A stretch of DNA of 64,000 bases, from assembly GCF_027924605.1 (NCBI RefSeq), contig NZ_AP027042.1, positions 1,465,524-1,529,523 of the forward strand. Direction: 5' to 3'. The notes under the pieces were generated by a model. That model did no database searches. It saw nothing but the letters and a program-made list of their open reading frames with translations, and was not told where the DNA came from. A program made the translations under genes and the position numbers. This DNA comes from Dyella sp. GSA-30. GTDB lineage: Bacteria; Pseudomonadota; Gammaproteobacteria; Xanthomonadales; Rhodanobacteraceae. Shown here piece after piece: positions 42,993 to 52,263 of the stretch (positions are counted from its first letter, which is position 1; every line of letters begins with the position of its first letter).

Positions 42993-44470
42993 ACCAGCGT
43001 AAACCCGCATTGTCGTTCTGGCAGATCTGGAACATGTGCTTCGGCTTTCTGGGCATCCAGTTCGGCTTTGCGTTGCAGAACGCCAACGTCAGTCGCATCT
43101 TCCAGACATTGGGCGCGGACGTTGGCGATATTCCCATGCTGTGGGTGGCGGCGCCGTTGTCGGGGCTGATCGTGCAACCGATCATCGGCCACTATTCCGA
43201 TCGCACCTGGACGCGACTGGGTCGACGCCGACCCTATTTCCTGGTGGGCGCCGTGCTCACGACGCTGGCTTTGCTGTTCATGCCGAACGCACCGACGCTG
43301 TGGGTGGCGGCGGGCTTGCTGTGGATCATGGATGCGTCGATCAATGTATCGATGGAGCCGTTCCGTGCCTTCGTCGGCGACCAGTTGCCTACGCAGCAAC
43401 GTGCATCCGGTTACGCGATGCAGAGTTTCTTTATCGGTCTCGGCGCCGTGGTCGCATCGGCGTTGCCCTGGATACTGGCCAAGCTCGGCGTGAGCAACGC
43501 GGCAGGCACAAGCGGCATTCCCGATACGGTGAAGTACGCCTTCTACGCGGGTGCCGTGGTTCTGTTCGGCTCGGTGTTGTGGACGATTGTCTCGACGCGA
43601 GAGTATCCACCCGATGCGCTGAAAGCATTCGATATCGAGCATCCGGCCGATGACATCGACATCGATCGGCATGTGGCGCGACGCTCGGGTTTGGTGTGGT
43701 TGTTTGCCGGCATCCTGGCGACCGTGCTGGTGGCGGTGTGTCATGTGGAGCGCGAGCTTTATCTGCTTACCGCAGGCATTACGATCTACGGCATCGCCTT
43801 GTTGTGGTTGGCATCGACTACCAGCCGCGGTATGGCCGCACAGGTGCTGACCGATCTCTTTGCGATGCCCGACGCGATGCGTCGCCTCGCCTGGGTACAG
43901 TTCTTTTCGTGGTTCGCATTGTTCGCCATGTGGATCTACACCACGGCCGGCGTCACGGCAGTGCATTTCGGCAGCAGCGATACGCACTCGGCGGCTTATA
44001 ACGAAGGCGCCAACTGGGTCGGCGTATTATTTGCAGCCTATAACGGCTTTGCCGCGGTGGCGGCCATCGTCATACCGTGGATGGTCAAGCGTTGGGGTTT
44101 GCGCATCAGCCACTTGATCAACGTGTGGCTAGGTGCTGCCGGATTGCTCTCGTTCCTGCTGATCCGCGATCCGAACTGGCTGATGCTGTCGATGGTGGGC
44201 GTGGGCTTTGCCTGGGCGTCGATTCTTTCGCTGCCCTATGCCTTGCTGTCGGACAACCTGCCGGCGACGAAAATGGGTGTCTACATGGGCATCTTCAATT
44301 TCTTTATCGTGATACCGCAGCTGCTCGCCGCCAGCGTGCTGGGCATGCTGTTGCATGTGTTCTTTCGCGGCCAGCCGATCTACGCGCTGGTGCTTGGCGG
44401 CATCAGCCTGTTTATCGCCGGCCTGTGCGTGCTGCGCGTGCGCGAGCCCACCAACCAGGTCGCATCATGA
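42989..44470 (+). CDS. MFS maltose/oligosaccharide symporter (MalY/SLC45-like)
   Basis: This 493-residue major facilitator protein with about 12 membrane helices resembles the SLC45/MalY group of proton-coupled glucose and maltose symporters. It has FWQIWNMCFGFLGIQFGFALQNANVSRIF in helix 1, the loop motif IGHYSDRTWTRLGRRRPYF and LPYALLSDNLPATKMGVYMGIFNF in the second half. It would import maltose or small dextrins into the cytoplasm. The frame has an ATG at 42956, but the GTG at 42989 has AAGGAAAG just upstream and overlaps the previous stop codon (GTGA), which fits the spacing of the other genes. It overlaps the next gene by 4 nt. Confidence 0.9.
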   Translation: MNQRKPALSFWQIWNMCFGFLGIQFGFALQNANVSRIFQTLGADVGDIPMLWVAAPLSGLIVQPIIGHYSDRTWTRLGRRRPYFLVGAVLTTLALLFMPNAPTLWVAAGLLWIMDASINVSMEPFRAFVGDQLPTQQRASGYAMQSFFIGLGAVVASALPWILAKLGVSNAAGTSGIPDTVKYAFYAGAVVLFGSVLWTIVSTREYPPDALKAFDIEHPADDIDIDRHVARRSGLVWLFAGILATVLVAVCHVERELYLLTAGITIYGIALLWLASTTSRGMAAQVLTDLFAMPDAMRRLAWVQFFSWFALFAMWIYTTAGVTAVHFGSSDTHSAAYNEGANWVGVLFAAYNGFAAVAAIVIPWMVKRWGLRISHLINVWLGAAGLLSFLLIRDPNWLMLSMVGVGFAWASILSLPYALLSDNLPATKMGVYMGIFNFFIVIPQLLAASVLGMLLHVFFRGQPIYALVLGGISLFIAGLCVLRVREPTNQVAS

Positions 44471-46134
44471 AAAAGCTTTTATTGAGCCTTGTGCTGACGC
44501 TCGCCGCCGGCCAGGCCGCCGCGCAGCAAGTTGAATATGTCGGAACGGACGCGCCGTTCGCGTCGAATGCGATCTACTTCGTCATGACCGATCGTTTCGT
44601 CAATGGCGACACCAGCAACGATCATCGCGACCAGGGTGGTATGCATCACACCTTCGATATCCCCGTACCCGGCCCGAACGGCGAGAGCGATAACATCGGT
44701 TATCTCGGTGGCGACTTCAAAGGGATCTTGAATAACGCGGGCTATATCCGTGGCATGGGTTTTGGCGCGGTGTGGATTACCCCGATCGTCGAGAATCCGG
44801 ATGAAGCGTTTACCGGTGGCGATCCCGTCACCTGGGGCGCGTCGCTGGCCGACCGTGGCAAGGCGGGCTATCACGGTTACTGGGGCGTCAACTTCTACAA
44901 GCTCGACGAACATCTGCCGAGCAAGGATCTCGACTTCGCCCGGTTCACCGATAAGATGCGTGCGCAGGGTCTGAAGACCGTGCTCGACATCGTCGCCAAC
45001 CATGGCTCGCCGTCTTTCAGCATGCCCAAGGCGCAGCCACAGTTCGGGCAGATATTCGACAAGGATGGCAAGCTGATTGCCGATCACCAGAATCTGCGGC
45101 CCGACCAGCTCGATCCGGTGCATAATCCGTTGCACCGCTTCTATCACGCCTACGACGATCTGGCGCAGTTGTCGAACAACGACGACGAGAATCCCGCGGT
45201 ACTGGATTATTTTGTCGGTGCCTACCTGCAATGGGCCGACCAGGGTGCGGATGCGTTCCGCATCGATACGATCAGTCATATGTCGACGACTTTCTGGCGG
45301 CAGTTTGCCGAGCGGATTCGTGCAAAGCATCCAGGCTTCTTCATGTTCGGCGAAGCGTTCGACTACAGCCCGGACGATATCGGCCAATACACCTGGGCGC
45401 GCAATGGTGGCATCAGCGTGCTCGATTTTCCGCTGCGCCAGCGCATTGCCGAAGTGTTCGAGCATTCGCATAGCGACTACGCGCGTGTTGCCGAACGCCT
45501 CTACCTGCGTAATGGGCCATATCAGAACCCTTACGAGCTGGTGACGTTCTACGACAACCACGATATGGCGCGTTTGAATGCGACCGACGATGGATTTGTC
45601 GATGCGAACAACTGGCTGTTCACCGCACGTGGCATTCCGGCCGTGTATTACGGTTCGGAAATCGGCTTCGAGCGTGGCCGCGCCGAGCACCAGGGCAACC
45701 GCAATTATTTCGGCCAGGAGCGCATCGACGCCGCGCCACGCAGTCGTATCTATCAACAGCTGGCACGCATCGCTCGATTGCGCGAGAAGATACCGGCGCT
45801 GCAACGCGGCCTGATGCTGCCGGTAAGGATCGAGGGTGACCAGGCGGTGTTCTACCGCGTGTATCAGAAGGGCGAGGTGCATCAGATCGCGCTGGTGTTG
45901 CTCAACAAGGGCGATACGGCAGCGGATATGGTCGTGACGCCTTATCTGCAGCCGGGGACGTGGAAGCCGGCGCTGGGTGGTGATGCGGTGACGGTGAACG
46001 AAGGAGGCGCGTTGAAGGCACGGGTCGCCGCGCACGATGTGCAGGTGTTCGTGCTGGACGCTGTGGTGCAGCGTCGCGATCTGGCGGCGCAATTGGGGTT
46101 GTTGATGGAGGAGCGTGGGCATCCGATGCACTGA
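44467..46134 (+). CDS. Exported GH13 alpha-amylase/cyclomaltodextrinase-type enzyme
   Basis: This 555-residue GH13 enzyme has a signal peptide (MKKLLLSLVLTLAAGQAAA). Motifs are AIYFVMTDRFVNGDTSND, TVLDIVANHGSPSF (region I), nucleophile DAFRIDTISHM (about residue 266), acid/base FFMFGEAFDY (about residue 296) and TFYDNHDMARL (about residue 366). A calcium-site-like DRFVNGD loop at the start is typical of bacterial amylases. It ends with a C-terminal beta domain. Its frame is open through the upstream gene, but the start is fixed by the ATGA overlap. It is the last gene of the operon, followed by a REP element and the convergent LacI gene. Confidence 0.93.
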   Translation: MKKLLLSLVLTLAAGQAAAQQVEYVGTDAPFASNAIYFVMTDRFVNGDTSNDHRDQGGMHHTFDIPVPGPNGESDNIGYLGGDFKGILNNAGYIRGMGFGAVWITPIVENPDEAFTGGDPVTWGASLADRGKAGYHGYWGVNFYKLDEHLPSKDLDFARFTDKMRAQGLKTVLDIVANHGSPSFSMPKAQPQFGQIFDKDGKLIADHQNLRPDQLDPVHNPLHRFYHAYDDLAQLSNNDDENPAVLDYFVGAYLQWADQGADAFRIDTISHMSTTFWRQFAERIRAKHPGFFMFGEAFDYSPDDIGQYTWARNGGISVLDFPLRQRIAEVFEHSHSDYARVAERLYLRNGPYQNPYELVTFYDNHDMARLNATDDGFVDANNWLFTARGIPAVYYGSEIGFERGRAEHQGNRNYFGQERIDAAPRSRIYQQLARIARLREKIPALQRGLMLPVRIEGDQAVFYRVYQKGEVHQIALVLLNKGDTAADMVVTPYLQPGTWKPALGGDAVTVNEGGALKARVAAHDVQVFVLDAVVQRRDLAAQLGLLMEERGHPMH

Positions 46135-46145
46135 GGCCAGTCTGG

Positions 46146-46205
46146 CCCCCTCACCCCAGCCCTCTCCCCCGGCAGAGCCAGGGGAGAGGGAGCACGGTGA
46201 GGGGG
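46146..46205. repeat. Single CCCTCTCCCC-type REP repeat
   Basis: The unit begins CCCCTCACCCCAGCCCTC at 46147 and contains the palindrome around GGCAGAGCC, ending in GGTGAGGGGG. It sits between the convergent GH13 and LacI genes and may work as a bidirectional transcription barrier. The same family is found at 31459 and 54254. Confidence 0.75.
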
Positions 46206-46208
46206 CTC

Positions 46209-47240
46209 TTACCCCCGCAAACTCGATTTCCGCACCACCAACCGCACCGGCAACATATCGCTCCCGGCCGGCTCGTTCTGGATCAGCTGAAGCAGCGTGT
46301 TGACCAGGGCCTGTCCCGCCTGCCCGGTATCCTGGCGCACGGTCGTCAGCGGCGGGTTCACGAAACTCGCGGTCGGGATATCGTCGAAACCCGCAACAGC
46401 CACATCGCCCGGGACGCTCTTGCCATGGTCGGCCAAGGCCCGCATGGCCCCGATCGCGATCAGGTCGCTGGCGGCAAACAGCGCATCGAACGGTTTGTCG
46501 CGGCCGAGCAAGGCCTCCATTGCCGCGTAGCCGGACTGCTCCGAGCTCTCGGCATTGACCTGTAATCCCGGGTCGACCTCCAGGCCGGCCTCGTGCAGCA
46601 CCTGGGCGTAGCCTCGATAGCGGGCGAAGAATTCCGGGTAATGGCTGGACGCGTCCCCGAGGTAGGCCACCCGGCGGCAGCCTTGTTCAAGCAGGTGCCG
46701 GGTGACGTCCTGGCCGCCCAGGAAGTTGTCGCAGCCGATGGAGATGTCCGGCTGGTCGGGCAATACCGCGCCCCAGCGCACCGAACGGGTGCCCTGCGCG
46801 ACCAGCATGGCCAGCTTGTCGCGATAGGCCAGGTAGTCGCCATAGCCAAGCAGGATGATGCCGTCGGCCTTGCGGGTGTCGGCGTAGTCGGCATGCCAGT
46901 CGTGCGACAGCTGCTGGAACGACACCAGCAGGTCGTAGCCCCGCTGGGCACAGGCCCGGGTGATCGAGCCCAGCATGGACAGGAAAAACGGGTTGATATG
47001 CGACTCGTCTGCGGTCGGGTCCTCGAACAGCAGCAAGGCCAGGGTGCCCGAATGGCGGGTGCGCAGGTTGGAGGCGTTCTTGTCGACCTTGTACTTGAGT
47101 TCGGTCGCCGCCTGCTGGATCCGCTGGCGGGTCTCCTCGCTGACCAGCGGGCTACCCCGCAAGGCGCGCGACACCGTGGACTGGGAAACCCCGGCCCGGT
47201 GGGCGATATCGAAGGAGGTGGCTTTGTCTTTCTTTTGCAC
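46209..47240 (-). CDS. LacI family transcriptional regulator of the maltodextrin locus
   Basis: This 343-residue LacI/GalR regulator has the N-terminal helix-turn-helix and hinge (TSFDIAHRAGVSQSTVSRALRG, VSEETRQRIQQAATELKY) and a periplasmic-binding-protein-like sensor domain (FVNPPLTTVRQDTGQAG near the end). The start codon is GTG. It lies beyond the operon end and reads convergently. By position it should sense maltose or a related sugar and repress the locus, binding the 15-mers at 33642 and 33787. That pairing is inferred. Confidence 0.92.
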   Translation of the reverse strand: MQKKDKATSFDIAHRAGVSQSTVSRALRGSPLVSEETRQRIQQAATELKYKVDKNASNLRTRHSGTLALLLFEDPTADESHINPFFLSMLGSITRACAQRGYDLLVSFQQLSHDWHADYADTRKADGIILLGYGDYLAYRDKLAMLVAQGTRSVRWGAVLPDQPDISIGCDNFLGGQDVTRHLLEQGCRRVAYLGDASSHYPEFFARYRGYAQVLHEAGLEVDPGLQVNAESSEQSGYAAMEALLGRDKPFDALFAASDLIAIGAMRALADHGKSVPGDVAVAGFDDIPTASFVNPPLTTVRQDTGQAGQALVNTLLQLIQNEPAGSDMLPVRLVVRKSSLRG

Positions 47241-47361
47241 CGTGTCGCTGGAACGTCGGAGTTGTCTGGAGACAGTGGCGAGATGCTAGCCGGTTTTGCG
47301 CAGGGAGTGAGGCCGGGCCCGCTTTGGGCTCGCGGGGTGCCATAAGGCCTCGGATTCAAGG

Positions 47362-47401
47362 CAAAAAAAGCCCCGAAGGTTAGGGGGGAACCTTCGGGGC
47401 C
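47362..47401 (-). terminator. Strong intrinsic terminator downstream of polA / small RNA
   Basis: The 12-bp perfect stem GCCCCGAAGGTT / AACCTTCGGGGC has a 7-nt C-rich loop and a following run of seven T on the minus strand. It is a classical rho-independent terminator and forms the 3' end of the candidate small RNA. Confidence 0.9.
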
Positions 47402-47496
47402 GGGAGGCCGCGAAACCCAGGGGAGAGGTTCGCTGGCCGGTGGGACACGCCATAGGGAGGTGACGGGGCCCGTAGGATGCCGTTGCGTGCATCCTG
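47362..47496 (-). ncRNA. Candidate sX13-like C-rich small RNA downstream of polA
   Basis: On the minus strand, a stem AGGATGC/GCATCCT (47489-47495 with 47474-47480) is followed by C-runs (CACCTCCC, GTCCCACC). A second hairpin (GGCC-A-GCGAA with TTCGCGGCC, 47406-47438) has CTCTCCCC in its loop. A third stem (GCCCCGAAGGTT/AACCTTCGGGGC, 47370-47400) has loop CCCCCCT and is followed by T7. A weak -10 (TACTAA) lies near 47501-47506. C-rich loops in a RNA next to polA match the published sX13 of Xanthomonas as I recall it. Position downstream of polA is shared with Spot 42 and ErsA. The 5' end is an estimate. Confidence 0.6.
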
Positions 47497-47659
47497 ATAC
47501 TTAGTACGTACGGGAGCCCCAGAAGTTTCACTTTGGGCCAAATAAATTTACGGATGATTCATTCTGGCGGCTCCCGTGGACGGAGAGCGCCTTGGTTTTG
47601 GACGTCTAAATGTTAGTGAGGCGTAAAGCCGAACGCTTGGCGGTCGGCTCGATCCCTGC

Positions 47660-50392
47660 TCAATGCGCCTCGTCCCAGTTGGCTCCTACACCCGCCTCGA
47701 CCAGCAAGGGCACACGCAACTCGGCGGCGCCGGACATGCGTGCAACGACTTCGCGCCGCACGTCTTCCACGGAATCCTTACGCACTTCAAAGACCAATTC
47801 ATCGTGCACCTGCATCAGCATGTGCGCATCGTCACGTGTCTTGAGCCAGCCGGCGACTGAAATCATCGCGCGCTTGATGATGTCCGCGGCACTGCCTTGC
47901 ATGGGCGCGTTGACGGCGGCGCGCTCGGCACCGGCACGCAAGGCCTGATTGCGCGCGGTGAGATTTTCCAGATACAGGCGGCGGCCGAAAATGGTTTCGA
48001 CATAACCGTCGCGATGCGCCTGTTCGCGCGTGGCTTCCATAAACGCATGCACGCCGGGATAACGCGTGAAATAGCGCGCCATATAGTCGCTGGCTTCGCC
48101 GCGATCCACGCCGAGCTGACGCGCGAGACCGAACGCGCTCATGCCGTACATCAAGCCGAAATTGATCGCCTTGGCCGCGCGGCGTTGATTGGTGCTGACT
48201 TCCGCGGGCGTCACACCGAACACTTCCGCCGCGGTGGCGCGATGCACGTCGCCGCCTTCCTGGAACGCACGCAGCAGGCCTTCGTCACCCGATAGATGCG
48301 CCATGATGCGCAGCTCGATCTGCGAGTAGTCCGCCGCCAGGATCGACCAACCCTCCGGTGCGACAAAGGCCTGACGGATACGCCGACCTTCCTCGGTGCG
48401 TACCGGGATGTTCTGCAGGTTCGGATCGGACGAGGACACGCGGCCGGTGGCCACCGCGCCCTGGTGGTAGCTGGTATGCACGCGGCCGGTATGCGGATTG
48501 ACGTTGCCAGCGAGCTTGTCGGTATAGGTGGAGCGAAGCTTTGCCAGGCCGCGATAGTCCAGAATGATGCGCGGCAGTTCGTGCGCATCGGCAATCGCGT
48601 CCAGTGCCTCTTCGTTGGTGGAAGGCTGGCCGGTCGGCGTCTTTACCTTGACCGGCAGCTTGAGTTCGTCGAACAACACGGCCTGCAACTGCTTGGGCGA
48701 GTCGAGGCTGAACTCGTGGCCGGCCACCTGGTACGCCTGCTGTTGCAGTTCGACCATACGCTTACCCAGTTGTTGGCTTTGCAGGCGCAGCTGATTGACG
48801 TCGATCAGCACGCCGCGCTGTTCCATCTCGGCAAGCACGGGCACCAGCGGTATCTCGATTTCCTCGTAGACCTTGCGCAGCGACGGCGCACTTTCGAGCT
48901 TGGGCCACAAGGCATGGTGCAGGCGTAGCGTAATGTCGGCGTCTTCGGCGGCGTAGCGGCAGGCGGTATCGAGATCGACCTGCGAGAACGAAATCTGCTT
49001 GGCGCCCTTGCCGGCGACCTCCTCGTACTTGACGGTGTCGTAGCCGAGGTATTTCTTCGCCAGCGAATCCATGTCATGACGCGTCGCGGTGGCGTTCCAC
49101 ACATAGGACTCGAGCATCGAATCGTGCTTGAGCCCCTGCACCACGATGCCGTAGCGCGACAGGATGTTCATGTCGTACTTGGCGTGCTGGCCGAGCTTGG
49201 GGCGCGAGGCATCTTCGAAGATGGGCTTGAGCGCGGCCAATACCGTGTCGCGAGCAAGCTGCGCGGGGGCACCGGGATAGTCATGTGCCAGTGGCACATA
49301 ACAGGCCTTGCCGGGTTCGATGGAAAGGCTCAGACCGACGATATCGGCCAGCATCGCATCGAGGCCGGTGGTCTCGGTGTCGAACGCGATCAACGGCGCA
49401 TCTTTCAGGCTGGCAAGCCAGCGGTCGAACGCCTCCAGTGTGACGACCAGCTCATAACTGCCTGGCTCGGAGAGTGCCGTGTCCTGCACCTGCGCGGGCA
49501 CGATGGCATCGGCGACCGTGGCGGGCGCGGCGGTTTCGCCGGCTTTGGTCTGCGCGTCCAGATCCTTCAGCGCAGCCTTGAAATCGTAACGCGTGAACAG
49601 CTCACGTAGCTGCTCGATATGGCGCTCGCGCTGCGTCAATCCGGTGACCCCGACATCCAGCGGCACATCGGTCTTGATCGTTACCAGCGACCGCGACAGC
49701 GGCAAATTGGGCAGCGCTTCGCGCAGGTTCTCGCCGATCTTGCCGCCGATCTTGTCGGCGTTGGCGATCACGTTGTCCAGCGTGCCGTATTCGGCCAGCC
49801 ACTTGGCGGCCGTCTTGGGGCCGCATTTGGTGACGCCGGGCACGTTGTCGACGCTGTCACCGGTAAGCGACAGAAAGTCGACGATCTGTTCGGGCTTGAC
49901 GCCGAATTTGTCAAACACACCGCCCACATCCATCGTGGTGTTGGTCATGGTGTTGATCAGCGTGACACCTGGGCGCACCAGCTGCGCCAGATCCTTGTCG
50001 CCGGTAGAGATGAGCACGTCGATGCCCTGCGCATGCGCCTGTTCGGCCAGGGTGCCGATCACGTCGTCCGCTTCGACGCCCGGTACGCACAGCACGGGGA
50101 AGCCGAGCGCGGCGACGATCGCCAGCATCGGTTGCACCTGGGCGCGCAGATCGTCGGGCATCGGCGGCCGGTTGGCCTTGTACTGGTCGTACAGCTCGTC
50201 GCGGAAGGTGGGTCCAGGCGCGTCGCTGACGAAGGCCAGATATTCGGGCTGCGCCTTCAAGGTGGAGCGCAGCATATTGACCACGCCGAACAGGGCGCCG
50301 GTGGGTTCGCCTTGCGCATTGCTCAACGGCGGCAATGCGTGGAAGGCACGATAGAGGTAGGAGGAACCGTCGATCAGGATGAGCTTGGCCAT
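47660..50392 (-). CDS. polA: DNA polymerase I
   Basis: PolA of 910 residues has all three activities expected. The 5'-3' exonuclease domain comes first (begins LILIDGSSYLYRAFHALPPL), then an intact 3'-5' proofreading domain (IAFDTETTGLDA and DYFK-type motifs). The polymerase domain has motif A (LAADYSQIELRIMAHLSG), motif B (RRAAKAINFGLMYGMS) and motif C (MQVHDELVFEV). It fills gaps in repair and removes RNA primers. It is divergent from the DUF2782 gene. The candidate small RNA lies downstream. Confidence 0.98.
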   Translation of the reverse strand: MAKLILIDGSSYLYRAFHALPPLSNAQGEPTGALFGVVNMLRSTLKAQPEYLAFVSDAPGPTFRDELYDQYKANRPPMPDDLRAQVQPMLAIVAALGFPVLCVPGVEADDVIGTLAEQAHAQGIDVLISTGDKDLAQLVRPGVTLINTMTNTTMDVGGVFDKFGVKPEQIVDFLSLTGDSVDNVPGVTKCGPKTAAKWLAEYGTLDNVIANADKIGGKIGENLREALPNLPLSRSLVTIKTDVPLDVGVTGLTQRERHIEQLRELFTRYDFKAALKDLDAQTKAGETAAPATVADAIVPAQVQDTALSEPGSYELVVTLEAFDRWLASLKDAPLIAFDTETTGLDAMLADIVGLSLSIEPGKACYVPLAHDYPGAPAQLARDTVLAALKPIFEDASRPKLGQHAKYDMNILSRYGIVVQGLKHDSMLESYVWNATATRHDMDSLAKKYLGYDTVKYEEVAGKGAKQISFSQVDLDTACRYAAEDADITLRLHHALWPKLESAPSLRKVYEEIEIPLVPVLAEMEQRGVLIDVNQLRLQSQQLGKRMVELQQQAYQVAGHEFSLDSPKQLQAVLFDELKLPVKVKTPTGQPSTNEEALDAIADAHELPRIILDYRGLAKLRSTYTDKLAGNVNPHTGRVHTSYHQGAVATGRVSSSDPNLQNIPVRTEEGRRIRQAFVAPEGWSILAADYSQIELRIMAHLSGDEGLLRAFQEGGDVHRATAAEVFGVTPAEVSTNQRRAAKAINFGLMYGMSAFGLARQLGVDRGEASDYMARYFTRYPGVHAFMEATREQAHRDGYVETIFGRRLYLENLTARNQALRAGAERAAVNAPMQGSAADIIKRAMISVAGWLKTRDDAHMLMQVHDELVFEVRKDSVEDVRREVVARMSGAAELRVPLLVEAGVGANWDEAH

Positions 50393-50504
50393 TCACCTAT
50401 TCTCTCATGCGCAAGGCTTTTCGATGCTAAGGCGGGTTCTACGTTCACGCTACTCATGGTGTCGGCGCTGGTAAACTCCAACACCCGTCTGGAGGCTGTC
50501 CATC

Positions 50505-51038
50505 ATGAAAACCGTTGCCTTGCTTGTCGTACTGGGCGCCGCGCTGGCCTCATCGGCCTTCGCACAGGACAGCAAGCCTGCCTTCCAGCCGGCGCCGCCA
50601 CCGCCGGGCATGTCCGATCCTGGCGTCAAAACCAGCGCGCCTTCGGCCAGGCTGGCGCCGCAGTCTGCGTCCACCCCGGCCGAGACCGGCAGCACGGTGT
50701 TGCCGGGCAAGCCGATCCCGCTGCCGGACATGAAAGACAATAGTCCGCGCGACGCGCGCGGCGAGCCGCCGCCGAAGGTCAACGTGTACAAGCGTGGCGA
50801 GGACACCGTGCAGGAATATAGCCGCAACGGCCAGGTCTACATGGTGGTGGTGACGCCCAAGTCGGGCATTTCGCAGACCTACGATGTCGATCCGAACGGC
50901 AAATACCGCAGCGGTGCGCACGAGCAGATCAAGCCGGTGATGTACAAGGTCGCCGAGTGGGGCACACCCAAGAAGCAGGGCGACGATAGCGACAACACGC
51001 CCGCCGCGCCGCCCGCCGCGAACGACAGCGGTCACTGA
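50505..51038 (+). CDS. DUF2782 family exported protein
   Basis: This 177-residue protein has a signal peptide (MKTVALLVVLGAALASSAFA) followed by a Pro-rich region and the DUF2782 core (PPPKVNVYKRGEDTVQEYSRNGQVYMVVV, GISQTYDVDPNGKY, IKPVMYKVAEWG). The family is found beside polA in many gammaproteobacteria, which matches here. It is periplasmic, function unknown. The tail is Ala- and Asp-rich. Confidence 0.88.
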   Translation: MKTVALLVVLGAALASSAFAQDSKPAFQPAPPPPGMSDPGVKTSAPSARLAPQSASTPAETGSTVLPGKPIPLPDMKDNSPRDARGEPPPKVNVYKRGEDTVQEYSRNGQVYMVVVTPKSGISQTYDVDPNGKYRSGAHEQIKPVMYKVAEWGTPKKQGDDSDNTPAAPPAANDSGH

Positions 51039-51058
51039 AAAGCACCGGCATAGACGCC

Positions 51059-51490
51059 GTGAATCTGCGCGAAAGCTGGCTGCTGTTTGCCATCGGCTCG
51101 GCGTTCTTCGCCGCGCTGACGGCGATATTCGGCAAGCTGGGCGTGGCCGGGGTCAATTCGAATCTCGCCACCTTCATTCGCACGGTGGTGATCCTTGCCG
51201 TCATCGCCGCGATCGTCAGCTTACGTCACGAATGGGCGCGCCCATCGGGTCTGCCCTGGCATAGCTGGCTGTTTCTGGTGCTTTCGGCCATAGCGACGGG
51301 CTTGTCCTGGCTTTGCTACTACCGTGCCTTGCAACTGGGTCCTGTGAGCAAGGTGGCGCCGATCGACAAGCTCAGCGTGGCGATGGCGATTGTGCTGGGC
51401 CTGATCTTTCTGGGTGAAAAACCCAGCCTGCCATTATTGATCGGCGGCGTGCTGATCGTGGCCGGCGCGATCGTGATTGCCGTCTTTTGA
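51059..51490 (+). CDS. EamA-type small membrane transporter
   Basis: This 143-residue protein has about five hydrophobic helices and one EamA (DUF6) domain (LLFAIGSAFFAALTAIFGKLGVAGV, LSWLCYYRALQLGPVSKVAPIDKLSVAMAIVLGLIFLGEKPS). This is half the size of usual two-domain DMT exporters, so it may act as a dimer. The start is GTG 20 nt after the DUF2782 stop and no clear ribosome site is seen. The substrate is unknown. Confidence 0.85.
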   Translation: MNLRESWLLFAIGSAFFAALTAIFGKLGVAGVNSNLATFIRTVVILAVIAAIVSLRHEWARPSGLPWHSWLFLVLSAIATGLSWLCYYRALQLGPVSKVAPIDKLSVAMAIVLGLIFLGEKPSLPLLIGGVLIVAGAIVIAVF

Positions 51491-51491
51491 G

Positions 51492-52199
51492 CTACGAGTC
51501 GTCCAGTTCCGCGTAATGCCGGAAGATGCCGCTCTCGTTGAATGCGAGGCGACGCTCGGAGGCCAGATAGGTCGCGATAGAGGGACGGTCCGCGACGCGT
51601 TTCTGCAGATCGCGCAGCAACGGCATCCGTCGGTTGAGGCGTTTCATCGCCTTGGGGAAGGCATAGTCCAGGCCAGACATCAGCTGAAACAGCGACAAGT
51701 CGACGTAGGAGTGCGAGCGCAACGCGTACTTCTTGCCGCCGCGTTCGAGTACGTGTTCGAAATAGCCGAGAAATTTCGGCAATCGGCATTCGCGAAAATC
51801 TTCCGCGCGCTTTTTTGCGGCGTCGCGTTGGTTTTCGTAGTAGTCGCCGCTGGCGATCGGATGATGCGTATCGTGGATCTCCACCACGAAGTCGGCCACC
51901 GTCTGCTGCAACTGCAGGGCATGGAACTGGGCGGACTCGGTGGCCGGCACCAGTTTCAATTTGGGTCCGAGATAAAACAGGATCGCGGCAGTCTGGGCGA
52001 TGACCAGCCGACCCGCCTTGAGAAACGGTGGTGCGAAAGGGAGAGGGCCGGACTGGGCTCCCTGCAGGAATGGCATCATGACCTCATCGCCTTCTTCGCG
52101 CGCCACATCGATGTAGTTGGCACCTGCGTCTTCAAGCGCGAGCCGTACATATTCGCCGCGGCCCTGAATGCCGGTCCAGTAATACAGTTCGTAACGCAT
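51492..52199 (-). CDS. Glutathione S-transferase-like protein
   Basis: This GST-fold protein of about 235 residues has an N-terminal thioredoxin-like domain starting MRYELYYWTGIQGRGEYVRLALEDAG and a helical C-terminal domain. Two adjacent ATG codons exist; I chose the second because GGAG lies about 6 nt before it. It is convergent with the EamA gene with one base between the stops. Substrate and glutathione dependence are not shown. Confidence 0.85.
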   Translation of the reverse strand: MRYELYYWTGIQGRGEYVRLALEDAGANYIDVAREEGDEVMMPFLQGAQSGPLPFAPPFLKAGRLVIAQTAAILFYLGPKLKLVPATESAQFHALQLQQTVADFVVEIHDTHHPIASGDYYENQRDAAKKRAEDFRECRLPKFLGYFEHVLERGGKKYALRSHSYVDLSLFQLMSGLDYAFPKAMKRLNRRMPLLRDLQKRVADRPSIATYLASERRLAFNESGIFRHYAELDDS

Positions 52200-52263
52200 C
52201 ATGATCTCCGAGCGATCGGATCGCACTCGTCATTCGCAACGTCGAAGGCTAACGCGTGGCGGC

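Noticed and set aside
44479-46131. 550-codon open frame opposite the last GH13 gene
   Set aside because: Antisense shadow of an intact amylase gene, His- and Arg-rich, no domain.
47263-47274. TGTCTGGAGACA dyad just upstream of the LacI gene as an autoregulatory operator
   Set aside because: The arms are only 5 bp and no second copy was seen; it differs from the 15-mers in the divergent promoter region.
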